Of a DNA stretch of 64,000 nt, positions 17,554 to 25,463 are shown in pieces. Under the pieces are notes generated by a model, which was given only the letters and a program-made list of their open reading frames with translations, ran no database searches and had not been told where the DNA came from. The stretch lies in the NCBI RefSeq assembly GCF_002849615.1, contig NZ_PDNV01000009.1, positions 166,157 to 230,156 of the forward strand, given 5' to 3'. The position numbers and the translations under genes were made by a program. Origin of the DNA: Pollutimonas nitritireducens. GTDB lineage: Bacteria; Pseudomonadota; Gammaproteobacteria; Burkholderiales; Burkholderiaceae_B. Each line of letters starts with the position of its first letter. Within the stretch, counting starts at the first letter, position 1.

Positions 17554-19212
17554 TTAAACGCGATTCCAGTCGAAACTGGCTTGCTCGCCCTTGCCGTACA
17601 GCTTCAATGCGCCCTTGTCTCCGGCGGCATTGGGGCGGTTGAAGATCCAGTTCTGCCACGCGGTCAGTCGGCCGAATATACGGGTCTCCATGGTTTCGAT
17701 ACCGCAAAAGCGCAGGTTGGCCTCCAGGCCTGTCAGCGCATCGGGTGACAACGCCCTGCGCTCCTCCAGCGCGATCCGGATTTCATCGTCCCAGTCCATG
17801 CTGTCGAGTGAAAAGGTGACCAGGCCCAGGGACTGGGCCTTCCCTGCGGTAATCAGGCTTTCCAGAGTGGCACGGGCGGCTTCGACAGGTTCCGTTTCTT
17901 CGTGGAAGCGCCGGTCGATACGGCTCTGGCCAGTCACCATCGGATAGTGGCCAAAATTCAGGCCGGTCAGTGCAATGTGTACCGGTTTCCCAGCGTCCGG
18001 ATCGTCCAGCATGTACGAACGATCGCAGGCCAACGCGAGCTCGAACAGAGTACCTACAAAGCAGGAGCCCTCTTCGATCAGCGCGAACAGCGAACGCGAT
18101 GTGACATCCAAGCGCGCCAGCGTGCGTCGCAACATGCCGATTGTTTCGCGCACCAGCCAGTGGTCCGCCAGGCGCTGCAGAGTATCGTCGACGGCGAGCA
18201 CCAGGGCCGGATCGCCGCGGGTTTTGAAGATCCAGGTACCGATATCGAGCTCGTTGGCACGCATGTGCAAAATGGCGTCATCAAGCTCGCGGGCCATTTG
18301 CAGGGGCCACCAGGCGGCGCCCTGATCCTGGATTGCGTCGATATCCTGGGCAACGACACTTTGCGGCGCGCGGACGGTCCAGGTGGCCAGGCGCTTTTCC
18401 CTATCGATTTGGACGTGCACGTATTCGTACTCGACGTCGTTATCGGACACCATCCGCTTCAATGGCGTAAGGCTTACGCCGCGCGCATCGCGGGGACGAT
18501 CGCTTTTCGCGGCCAGCTGGCCCGCACGGCTCTTCACGTGTTCGGCAAACTGGGCTGGCTTGATGACGTCATCGACAAGTCGCCAGTCCTTGGCCCGCTG
18601 ACCGCGCACGCCCTCGACTAGCGTGCAGAAAATATCGGCATAGTCGTGACGCACCTTGCGCTTGTCGGTAACGCGGGTAAGTCCGCCGGTGCCCGGCAGC
18701 ACGCCAAGCAGCGGCACTTCGGGCAGGGCCACCGCAGATGAACGGTCGTCGATAAGCAGTATCTCGTCGCAAGCCAGCGCCAGCTCGTAGCCGCCGCCCG
18801 CACAAGCCCCATTCAGGCCAGCCACGAACTTCAGGCCGCTATGCCTGCTGGAATCCTCGATACCGTTGCGGGTCTCGTTGGTGAACTTGCAGAAGTTCAC
18901 CTTCCAGGCATGCGTCGATAGGCCCAGCATGAAAATATTGGCACCTGAACAAAAGATACGGTCTTTCAGGCTGGTGACGACCACCGTGCGTACTTCGGGA
19001 TGCTCAAAGCGAATGCGCTGCAGCGCATCGTGCAGTTCAATATCGACCCCAAGGTCGTAGGAATTCAACTTGAGCTTGTAGCCGGGACGAATGCCGCCGT
19101 CTTCCGAGACGTCCATGGCAAGCGTCGCGATCTCGCCATCAAACGTCAAGACCCAATGCTTGTACTGGGAAGGGTCGGTACGAAAATCAACAAGAGTGCT
19201 GGCTTCGGTCAT
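17554..19212 (-). CDS. boxC: 2,3-epoxybenzoyl-CoA dihydrolase BoxC (ring-opening crotonase)
   Basis: A 552-residue enoyl-CoA-hydratase-superfamily enzyme. It hydrolyses the epoxide of 2,3-epoxybenzoyl-CoA and cleaves the ring to 3,4-didehydroadipyl-CoA semialdehyde plus formate. The crotonase core includes RIRFEHPEVRTVVVTSLKD, GLNGACAGGGYELALACDE (oxyanion hole, ~130-150) and ALPEVPLLGVLPGTGGLTR. A second diverged crotonase half occupies the C-terminal ~250 residues (CFVGTLFELALACDRSYML). Length matches known BoxC. It is the first gene of the boxCBA operon, downstream of a promoter covered by TGCA repeats. Confidence 0.96.
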   Translation of the reverse strand: MTEASTLVDFRTDPSQYKHWVLTFDGEIATLAMDVSEDGGIRPGYKLKLNSYDLGVDIELHDALQRIRFEHPEVRTVVVTSLKDRIFCSGANIFMLGLSTHAWKVNFCKFTNETRNGIEDSSRHSGLKFVAGLNGACAGGGYELALACDEILLIDDRSSAVALPEVPLLGVLPGTGGLTRVTDKRKVRHDYADIFCTLVEGVRGQRAKDWRLVDDVIKPAQFAEHVKSRAGQLAAKSDRPRDARGVSLTPLKRMVSDNDVEYEYVHVQIDREKRLATWTVRAPQSVVAQDIDAIQDQGAAWWPLQMARELDDAILHMRANELDIGTWIFKTRGDPALVLAVDDTLQRLADHWLVRETIGMLRRTLARLDVTSRSLFALIEEGSCFVGTLFELALACDRSYMLDDPDAGKPVHIALTGLNFGHYPMVTGQSRIDRRFHEETEPVEAARATLESLITAGKAQSLGLVTFSLDSMDWDDEIRIALEERRALSPDALTGLEANLRFCGIETMETRIFGRLTAWQNWIFNRPNAAGDKGALKLYGKGEQASFDWNRV

Positions 19213-19256
19213 GAGTTAGGTTCCTGGGCTCTGAAGCTGAAAGATAATGCTTACCA

Positions 19257-19321
19257 TGCAATGATTCATGCATAATATTGCACTGAAAGCACAGTGTCAA
19301 CGCAACATGCATAACAATGCA
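19257..19321 (-). promoter_or_regulatory. boxC promoter overlapped by BoxR/BzdR-type TGCA operators
   Basis: On the minus strand a near-consensus sigma70 promoter reads TTGACA (complement of 19295-19300), 17 bp, TATTAT (complement of 19272-19277). Five TGCA tetramers lie at 19257, 19269, 19279, 19308 and 19318. Two pairs form TGCA-N6-TGCA modules (19269-19282 and 19308-19321). One straddles the -10 box and the other lies just upstream of the -35. TGCA repeats are the known recognition element of BzdR, and BoxR binds similar sites, so benzoyl-CoA-relieved repression is expected. Confidence 0.75.
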
Positions 19322-19349
19322 TACTCGTTTTTCCCTATTTGCTCATCCC

Positions 19350-20276
19350 TCAGTACGGCATCCCCGCCAGCCGGCGAACATGCTCACGCAACCCTTTAAG
19401 GCATTCCTCCAGGGTTACCTGGGTCGTGGAACATACCCAGTCGGCCTTGGAATAGAACGCTTCGCGGCTGGCCAGGATGCGCTTCAGGTCGGCCATCGCT
19501 TCATTGTTGCCCGCCATAGGGCGGAAGTCGCCCTGCGCCATGACGCGCTGCATATGTTCTTCGGGCGTTGCCTTGATCCAGATCGTGTAGCAATGCGCCA
19601 ACATCAGATTCATGGTGGCCGGCTCGGACACCAGGCCACCTGGTGTTGCAAGCACCATTTCCGGATAAAGCTGCAGAGCTTCCTCCAGCGCACGTCTTTC
19701 ATATCGACGATAGGCCATAGGCCCGTACAGGCTATGGATTTCCAGAATGCCGCAGCCGGCGACGCGTTCGATCTCGGCGCTGAGCTCGACGAAGGGATAA
19801 CCGATATCGGCTGCCAGCAGACGACCCAGCGTGGATTTACCGGCTCCGCGAAGTCCGATCAGTGCGATCTGCTGAAGCTTGTTCCTGTTTCCAGGCCCAT
19901 GATTTTCCGCAAAGAGTTCCGCAAGCGTTTCCCGAGCCCGCTGGAGTTCCTGTTCTGATCTCTTTTCCAGCAGTTCGCGTATGAGCAGCCATTCGGGGCT
20001 GGCGGTGGTCACGTCGCCAACGAGTTCCGCCATGGTGCAATGAAAGGCATGCGCGATTTGCCGCAACACCAGCACAGAGACGTTGCCAACCCCGAGCTCG
20101 AGATTGGCCAAGTGACGTTCAGAGACGCCCGTGGCGTTGGCAAGCTCTTTGCGGGTCAGTCCACGAATGGCACGCATGCGGCGCACTCGTTCGCCGAGCG
20201 ATGACAAATAAGGGTCGACTCCAGAGGAGGAGTCCAGCAGGGCGACGGCTGCTTTCCGGTCTAATGCTTTCTTTTT
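19350..20276 (-). CDS. boxR: BoxR/BzdR-type repressor: HTH plus shikimate-kinase-like domain
   Basis: A 308-residue two-domain regulator. The XRE-type HTH is RVRRMRAIRGLTRKELANAT with GVSERHLANLELGVGNVSVL (residues ~29-70). After a ~40-residue linker a shikimate-kinase-like domain begins with the P-loop LIGLRGAGKSTLGRLLA (~140-156). In BzdR/BoxR this domain senses benzoyl-CoA. I prefer GTG 20276: an ATG at 20309 would fall at or before the +1 of a TATAAT promoter at 20312-20317. The ribosome binding site is weak in either case. The gene sits between the two box operons and is divergent from the ligase operon. Confidence 0.9.
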   Translation of the reverse strand, partial: KKKALDRKAAVALLDSSSGVDPYLSSLGERVRRMRAIRGLTRKELANATGVSERHLANLELGVGNVSVLVLRQIAHAFHCTMAELVGDVTTASPEWLLIRELLEKRSEQELQRARETLAELFAENHGPGNRNKLQQIALIGLRGAGKSTLGRLLAADIGYPFVELSAEIERVAGCGILEIHSLYGPMAYRRYERRALEEALQLYPEMVLATPGGLVSEPATMNLMLAHCYTIWIKATPEEHMQRVMAQGDFRPMAGNNEAMADLKRILASREAFYSKADWVCSTTQVTLEECLKGLREHVRRLAGMPY

Positions 20277-20308
20277 CACCCAGAATAACCCTAAGCTGAT
20301 GGTTAACA

Positions 20309-20377
20309 TGCATTATAGTGCTTGACTTGCCAGAACAAAAGCCCTAATTTTCATCCTGAGACACAGAAGTTGATGCA
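20309..20377. promoter_or_regulatory. divergent boxR / benzoate-ligase operon promoters with TGCA sites
   Basis: Leftward, a perfect TATAAT (complement of 20312-20317) serves boxR, with a poor -35. Rightward, TTGACT (20322-20327), 17 bp and TAATTT (20345-20350) serve the DUF4863-ligase operon. TGCATTATAGTGC (20309-20321) repeats the TGCA-N6-TGC(A) spacing of the boxC operators and covers the boxR -10. A further TGCA is at 20374-20377 in the ligase leader. One bound repressor could silence both directions. Confidence 0.65.
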
Positions 20378-20433
20378 AATCAAAACAACAGGACCGGCGC
20401 GGCATTGGCCACCTAGTAAAGAAAGGATTTTCC

Positions 20434-20904
20434 ATGAGCAGCATCGAAGCATTCCGGCAATTGATCCAGACCGTCACCAGCGAGATCGGCGGCCGGCCGC
20501 TCAATGCATCGTTGCAATATTCGCTGGAGCAGACATTTCCCTACGAAGGCGAAGTGTGCCAATCCATAGTCCGTGCCTGCAAGCAGGGCATAGAAGACGG
20601 TTGGATGTGCAAGCATGAGCACGGGGGCATACGTTACGGAAGGATCATCAAGCCGGCGGAGGATTTGAGCGGTTATTCAGTGGACGTCGTGGAGATGAAT
20701 GACATCGCCGGGCCCGAACATTGCCATCCGGAAGGCGAAATAGACCTCATCATGCCGCTGGATGCCGAAGCACGTTTCGACGGCCGGCCGGCGGGCTGGC
20801 TTGTCTATGGGCCGCAGACCGTGCACAGTCCTTCTGTCAGTGCCGGACGCGCGCTGGTGCTTTATCTGCTTCCTCAAGGGAAGATCACGTTCACTCAATC
20901 CTGA
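20434..20904 (+). CDS. DUF4863-family protein of the benzoate operon
   Basis: A 156-residue protein that I place in DUF4863, the family to which hydroxylaminobenzoate lyase-type proteins belong. It has an N-terminal helical part (SIEAFRQLIQTVTSEIGGRP), then a small cupin-like beta half with GPEHCHPEGEIDLIMPL (His/Glu residues suited to metal binding, ~95-110) and GWLVYGPQTVHSPSVSAGRA. It is the first gene of the rightward operon, 48 bp before the benzoate-CoA ligase. Its role in benzoate use is undefined; ring-substituted benzoate lyase, accessory or detoxifying roles are all possible. Confidence 0.75.
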   Translation: MSSIEAFRQLIQTVTSEIGGRPLNASLQYSLEQTFPYEGEVCQSIVRACKQGIEDGWMCKHEHGGIRYGRIIKPAEDLSGYSVDVVEMNDIAGPEHCHPEGEIDLIMPLDAEARFDGRPAGWLVYGPQTVHSPSVSAGRALVLYLLPQGKITFTQS

Positions 20905-20952
20905 ACGCCAGGACGGCTACCGCACACACAATAATTACGCTGGAGACAACTC

Positions 20953-22506
20953 ATGCATGCCTGTCCCGTCGAGATGAATTATGCAGGCCATCTCATCCAA
21001 AGCAACGCACACCTGGCCGATAAAACAGCCTACATCGACGACAGACGAACGCTGAGCTATGGAGAGCTGGCGAACAGGATCCAGCAATTCGCCGGGCTGT
21101 TGCGCAATCTGGGCATACGCCGCGAAGAGCGCATCCTGGTGTTGATGCATGACACGATAGACTGGCCCGTTGCCTTTCTTGGTGCTCTGTACGCCGGCGT
21201 CGTGCCCGTTGCCGTCAACACCTTGCTTACGGCGGACGACTACGCCTATATGCTCCAGCACAGTCGCAGCCAGGCCGTCTTCGTCTCGAATGCGCTGTTG
21301 CCTGTCATACAACAGGGAATGAGCCAGGGCACACACGACGTCAAGCATATCGTCGTGTCGCAGGCCGAGCAGACGCTGCCCAGCCCATGCCTGGACCTGC
21401 ATGCCCTGATGACGGCGGCACAACCGGTGGAGCCGGCCTGTCCTACGCTTTCCGACGAGATCGCATTCTGGCTCTACTCGTCGGGCTCCACAGGCCAGCC
21501 CAAAGGCGTGGTGCACACTCACGCCAATTTGTGGCATACCGCCGAGCTCTATGGCAAGCCCATACTCGGCATACAGGAAAATGACGTCGTATTTTCAGCC
21601 GCCAAACTGTTTTTCGCCTACGGCCTGGGCAACGCACTGACCTTCCCACTGTCGGTCGGCGCAACGACCATCCTGATGGCGGAACGCCCCACGCCGGATG
21701 CCGTCTTTCAGCGTTTGACGAGGCATAGCCCCACGATCTTCTGCGGCGTACCGACGCTATACGCCAGCATGCTGGCTTCCGCCTCATTGCCCACGCGGGA
21801 GCAGGTGGCGCTACGCATCTGCGCCTCGGCGGGCGAGGCATTGCCCCGCGATCTGGGCCTGCGTTTCCAACAGCATTTTGCTTGCGATATCCTGGACGGC
21901 ATAGGCTCGACGGAGATGCTGCATATTTTTCTGTCCAATCAGCCCGGACAAATCCACTATGGCACAACCGGCAAGCCGGTGCCCGGCTATGAAGTCGATC
22001 TGCGCGACGAGCACGGCCAGTCGGTCCCCGCAGGCGCCATAGGAGACCTGTATATCAAAGGCCCCAGTTCGGCACTCATGTACTGGAACAATCGTCCCAA
22101 GTCGCTGGAGACCTTCCAGGGCGCCTGGATCAAGAGCGGTGATAAATATGTGTACGATGCCGAAGGGTATTACACCTACGCGGGGCGCAGCGATGACATG
22201 ATCAAGGTCAGTGGCCAGTATGTATCGCCGATTGAAGTCGAAAACATGCTTATCCAGCATGAATGCGTCCTGGAAGCCGCCGTCATCGGCGTACTCGACA
22301 ACGATGGCCTGACCAAGACGCTTGCATATGTCGTATTGCGCGAAGGCCGCACAGGCGACCCGGACACCGCACACGCGCTGCAGGCTTATATAAAACAACA
22401 CCTGGCGCCTTTCAAGTATCCTCGCACCATACATTTCATCGACGATCTGCCCAAAACCGCGACCGGGAAGATCCAGCGCTTCCGCTTAAGGCAACTGAAT
22501 AAATAG
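20953..22506 (+). CDS. bclA: benzoate-CoA ligase (ANL superfamily)
   Basis: A 517-residue adenylate-forming ligase converting benzoate, ATP and CoA to benzoyl-CoA. The core motifs are present: YSSGSTGQPKGVVHTHAN (A3, ~175-192), the aromatic-acid pocket stretch AAKLFFAYGLGNALTFPL typical of benzoate/2-aminobenzoate ligases, DGIGSTEMLHIF (A5), YAGRSDDMIKVSGQYVSP (A8), and KTATGKIQRFRLR with the catalytic Lys near the C-terminus. Length matches the family. It lies between the DUF4863 gene and an alpha/beta hydrolase gene 4 bp downstream. Confidence 0.94.
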   Translation: MHACPVEMNYAGHLIQSNAHLADKTAYIDDRRTLSYGELANRIQQFAGLLRNLGIRREERILVLMHDTIDWPVAFLGALYAGVVPVAVNTLLTADDYAYMLQHSRSQAVFVSNALLPVIQQGMSQGTHDVKHIVVSQAEQTLPSPCLDLHALMTAAQPVEPACPTLSDEIAFWLYSSGSTGQPKGVVHTHANLWHTAELYGKPILGIQENDVVFSAAKLFFAYGLGNALTFPLSVGATTILMAERPTPDAVFQRLTRHSPTIFCGVPTLYASMLASASLPTREQVALRICASAGEALPRDLGLRFQQHFACDILDGIGSTEMLHIFLSNQPGQIHYGTTGKPVPGYEVDLRDEHGQSVPAGAIGDLYIKGPSSALMYWNNRPKSLETFQGAWIKSGDKYVYDAEGYYTYAGRSDDMIKVSGQYVSPIEVENMLIQHECVLEAAVIGVLDNDGLTKTLAYVVLREGRTGDPDTAHALQAYIKQHLAPFKYPRTIHFIDDLPKTATGKIQRFRLRQLNK

Positions 22507-22510
22507 CACC

Positions 22511-23335
22511 ATGAAACAAGAATCTTCCAGCCTTCAGCCCAACCTTGTCCCTGTACACGCCCTTGGACGCGACCTGCTCATCGAATGCCAATGGTTGGGT
22601 TTGGACAGGGCCGGCAAGGACTTGGTGGTTTTCCTGCATGAAGGTCTGGGCTCGGCGTCGATGTGGAAAGACTGGCCTGAACAAGTGTGCGATGCCCTGG
22701 ACTGCCGCGGCCTGGTTTTCTCGCGCTATGGATATGGGCTGAGCACACCACGCCCTCATGATGAAAAGTGGCCGGTCAGCTTCATGCACACGCAGGCGCA
22801 GGACGTCTTACCGGCCTTGTTCGAAGCACTGGCACTGGAGCACGAACGCCCCATTCTGTTCGGGCACAGCGACGGAGGCTCTATCGCCTTATTGTATGCC
22901 GCGATGTATCCCGGGCGGGTCAAGGCGATAGCCGTGGCTGCCCCGCACATTTTCGTTGAAGACGTCACCATATCCAATATCGAGAACGCACGCGAGGCCT
23001 ACCTGAACACCGACCTGCCGCGCAAACTGGGGCGATATCACCAGGATCCGGATTCTGCATTCTGGGGCTGGAACGATATCTGGCTGAATCCCGATTTCCG
23101 AGCCTGGTCGATCCGGGAATACCTGGGCAAGGTCCGGTGTCCCGTGCTTGCCATTCAGGGTGAGGACGACGAGTACGGATCGCTGGAACAGATCTTCGGC
23201 ATACAGGCCGTCGCAACCCAGACCGAATTGTGTATTCTTCCTCGCTGCGGCCATTCTCCGCATCGCGATCAACCAACCGCCGTGATTCAGACCTTGACGA
23301 CGTTTGTCGCACACCTGGACTCCTGCATCAACTGA
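22511..23335 (+). CDS. alpha/beta hydrolase of the benzoate operon
   Basis: A 274-residue alpha/beta-hydrolase. VVFLHEGLGSASMW gives the oxyanion loop, and the nucleophile elbow is LFGHSDGGSIALL (Ser ~119). The acid is probably Asp in AIQGEDDEYGSLEQ, and the His is in LPRCGHSPHRDQP (~250). Hydrolases of this type accompany box ligase/transporter clusters. A thioesterase or lactonase that removes dead-end acyl-CoA or lactone by-products is plausible but unproven. It starts 4 bp after the ligase stop, indicating tight co-expression. Confidence 0.82.
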   Translation: MKQESSSLQPNLVPVHALGRDLLIECQWLGLDRAGKDLVVFLHEGLGSASMWKDWPEQVCDALDCRGLVFSRYGYGLSTPRPHDEKWPVSFMHTQAQDVLPALFEALALEHERPILFGHSDGGSIALLYAAMYPGRVKAIAVAAPHIFVEDVTISNIENAREAYLNTDLPRKLGRYHQDPDSAFWGWNDIWLNPDFRAWSIREYLGKVRCPVLAIQGEDDEYGSLEQIFGIQAVATQTELCILPRCGHSPHRDQPTAVIQTLTTFVAHLDSCIN

Positions 23336-23399
23336 ATCACCGTTCACTCGCGCAACGCGCACCATGCTGTAATTTATATAAAAACCAAGGAGCAGACAT

Positions 23400-24557
23400 A
23401 TGAAACAAGTATTGACCGGCACCGCCCTGGCTGCAGTGCTCGCTCTCGGATCCGGCAATGCGCTGGCCAGTGTCAAGGTGGGCTTCATGCTTCCTTATAG
23501 CGGCACCTACGCCGCCCTGGGCCAGGCCATCGAAAACGGTTTCAAGCTTTACGTGCAGGAACAAGGCGGCAAGCTTGCTGGCCAGGACCTCGAATACTTC
23601 CAGGTCGATGACGAATCGAATCCGTCCAAGGCGCCCGATAATGCCAACCGCCTGATCAAGCGCGACCAGGTCGATATTCTGGTCGGCACCGTGCACTCCG
23701 GCGTCGCCATGGCCCTGGCAAAGGCCGCCAAAGACTCCGATACCACGCTCATCATTCCGAATGCCGGCGCCGATACGATTACCGGCCCCCTCTGCAGCAA
23801 GAATATTTTCCGGACCTCGTTCTCCAACTGGCAACCGTCCTACGCCATGGGTCCGGTAGCTGTCGAAAAAGGCTACAAGACCGCGGTGACCGTCACATGG
23901 AATTACGCGGCCGGTAAGGAAGCCATTGCGGGATTCAAGGAATCGTTCGAGAAACAAGGTGGCAAGGTAATCAAGGAATTGACCTTGCCCTTCCCCAACG
24001 TAGAGTTCCAGCCTTTGCTCACTGAAGTCGCTTCGCTCAAGCCGGACGCGGTCTTCACGTTTTTTGCCGGCGGCGGAGCAGTGAAATTCGTCCAGGACTA
24101 TGCCGCCTCGGGCCTGGGCAAGTCGGTGGCCCTGCTCAGCAGCGGGTTCATGACCGACGGCACATTGAAGGCGCAGGGCGAAGCTGCCCAGGGCCTGTTC
24201 ACCACCCTGCATTATGCAGACGGCCTGAACACGCCGCGTGACAATGCCTTCCGGGCCAACTACTCCAAGTCCTATCCCGCCATGCAACCCGATGTCTATG
24301 CGGTGCAGGGCTATGATGCCGCCCAGTTGCTGGGTGCCGGACTGAAAGCCGTCAATGGCGATGTATCGAAAAAAGAAGATATGCGCAGCGCCATGAGCGC
24401 CGCCACCATCGATAGCCCGCGCGGGCCGTTCACCCTATCCAAGGCAGGCAATCCTATCCAGGACATCTACCTGCGCCAGGTCAAGGGTGAACAAAACCTG
24501 AGCCAGGGCGTGGCCATCAAGGCGCTGGCCGACCCGGCTCGGGGCTGTCGCCTGTAA
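23400..24557 (+). CDS. ABC transporter substrate-binding protein (aromatic-acid type)
   Basis: A 385-residue periplasmic binding protein of the Leu/Ile/Val-BP class. The signal peptide is about 24 residues (ending ALA before SVKVGFMLPYSGTYAALG). Conserved stretches include DDESNPSKAPDNANRLI, VGTVHSGVAMALAKA and the PNAGADTITG ligand loop. Position in the ligase operon points to benzoate or related aromatic acids rather than amino acids as ligand; that is inference. A purine-rich AAGGAG precedes the ATG. Permease and ATPase genes follow. Confidence 0.9.
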   Translation: MKQVLTGTALAAVLALGSGNALASVKVGFMLPYSGTYAALGQAIENGFKLYVQEQGGKLAGQDLEYFQVDDESNPSKAPDNANRLIKRDQVDILVGTVHSGVAMALAKAAKDSDTTLIIPNAGADTITGPLCSKNIFRTSFSNWQPSYAMGPVAVEKGYKTAVTVTWNYAAGKEAIAGFKESFEKQGGKVIKELTLPFPNVEFQPLLTEVASLKPDAVFTFFAGGGAVKFVQDYAASGLGKSVALLSSGFMTDGTLKAQGEAAQGLFTTLHYADGLNTPRDNAFRANYSKSYPAMQPDVYAVQGYDAAQLLGAGLKAVNGDVSKKEDMRSAMSAATIDSPRGPFTLSKAGNPIQDIYLRQVKGEQNLSQGVAIKALADPARGCRL

Positions 24558-24578
24558 TCGCAGTACCAAGGAGCTTTT

Positions 24579-25460
24579 GTGGACCCCGCCATCTTTCTGA
24601 TCCAGTGCCTGAATGCGGTGCAATATGGGCTTTTGTTGTTTCTTGTTGCCAGCGGCCTGACACTGATCTTTGGCATCATGGGCATCATCAATCTTGCCCA
24701 TGGCAGCTTTTATATGGTCGGGGCCTACATGGCCTTTGCCCTGGAACCGCTCATAGCCCAGCATCTGGGTGGCGGCTTCCTTGTTACTGTCCTGTTCTGC
24801 GTGATCGCCGCGGCCATTCTGGGCTACTTTCTCGAGTGGGCGTTCTTCAGCTTCCTGTATTACCGGGATCACTTGCAACAGGTCCTGATGACCTATGGCC
24901 TGATCCTGGTTTTCGAAGAGCTGCGCAGCATAGCCGTGGGCAATGACGTCCATGGCGTGCCCGTGCCTTCCTGGCTGTCAGGCTCCATCGCCCTTGGCGA
25001 TGTCATGACCTACCCGCTATACCGGCTCTTCATATCGGCCGTCTGTTTACTGGTGGCCGGCCTGCTCTACTGGGTCCTGACGCATACGCGCCTGGGCATG
25101 ATGATACGGGCAGGGGCCAGCAACCGGGAAATGATCAGCTCGCTGGGCATAGACATCAACGGTCTGTACCGTATCGTATTCGCCATCGGCGTCGCCTTGG
25201 CGGCACTTGCGGGCGCCATCGCCGCGCCTGTTTCATCTGTATACCCCGGGATGGGAAACAGCGTTCTTATCATCTGCTTCGTGGTCGTGGTGATCGGCGG
25301 AATCGGCTCCATCAAAGGCGCTTTTCTTGCCGCCATGCTGGTAGGTTTTGTCGACACGTTCGGACAGGTATTCTTCCCGGGCATCGCCGGAGTCCTGGTT
25401 TATGTCCTGATGGCCGCCATTCTTCTGTTCAAGCCCGAAGGGCTCTTCCGACAAGGCTGA
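24579..25460 (+). CDS. ABC permease, LivH type
   Basis: A 293-residue inner-membrane permease with about eight hydrophobic helices. Family motifs are ASGLTLIFGIMGIINLAHGS (~20-40), the TRLGMMIRAGASNREMISSL cytoplasmic coupling loop (~170-190), and VVVIGGIGSIKGAF near the C-terminus. It starts with GTG, with AAGGAG 5-6 bases upstream. It pairs with the LivM-type permease 3 bp downstream to form the channel of the putative benzoate importer. Confidence 0.92.
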   Translation: MDPAIFLIQCLNAVQYGLLLFLVASGLTLIFGIMGIINLAHGSFYMVGAYMAFALEPLIAQHLGGGFLVTVLFCVIAAAILGYFLEWAFFSFLYYRDHLQQVLMTYGLILVFEELRSIAVGNDVHGVPVPSWLSGSIALGDVMTYPLYRLFISAVCLLVAGLLYWVLTHTRLGMMIRAGASNREMISSLGIDINGLYRIVFAIGVALAALAGAIAAPVSSVYPGMGNSVLIICFVVVVIGGIGSIKGAFLAAMLVGFVDTFGQVFFPGIAGVLVYVLMAAILLFKPEGLFRQG

Positions 25461-25463
25461 TTC

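Noticed and set aside
16079..17707. BoxB start at 17707 giving 542 residues
   Set aside because: The extra 67 residues overlap the boxC 3' end, lack homology, and a strong AAGGAG precedes ATG 17506.
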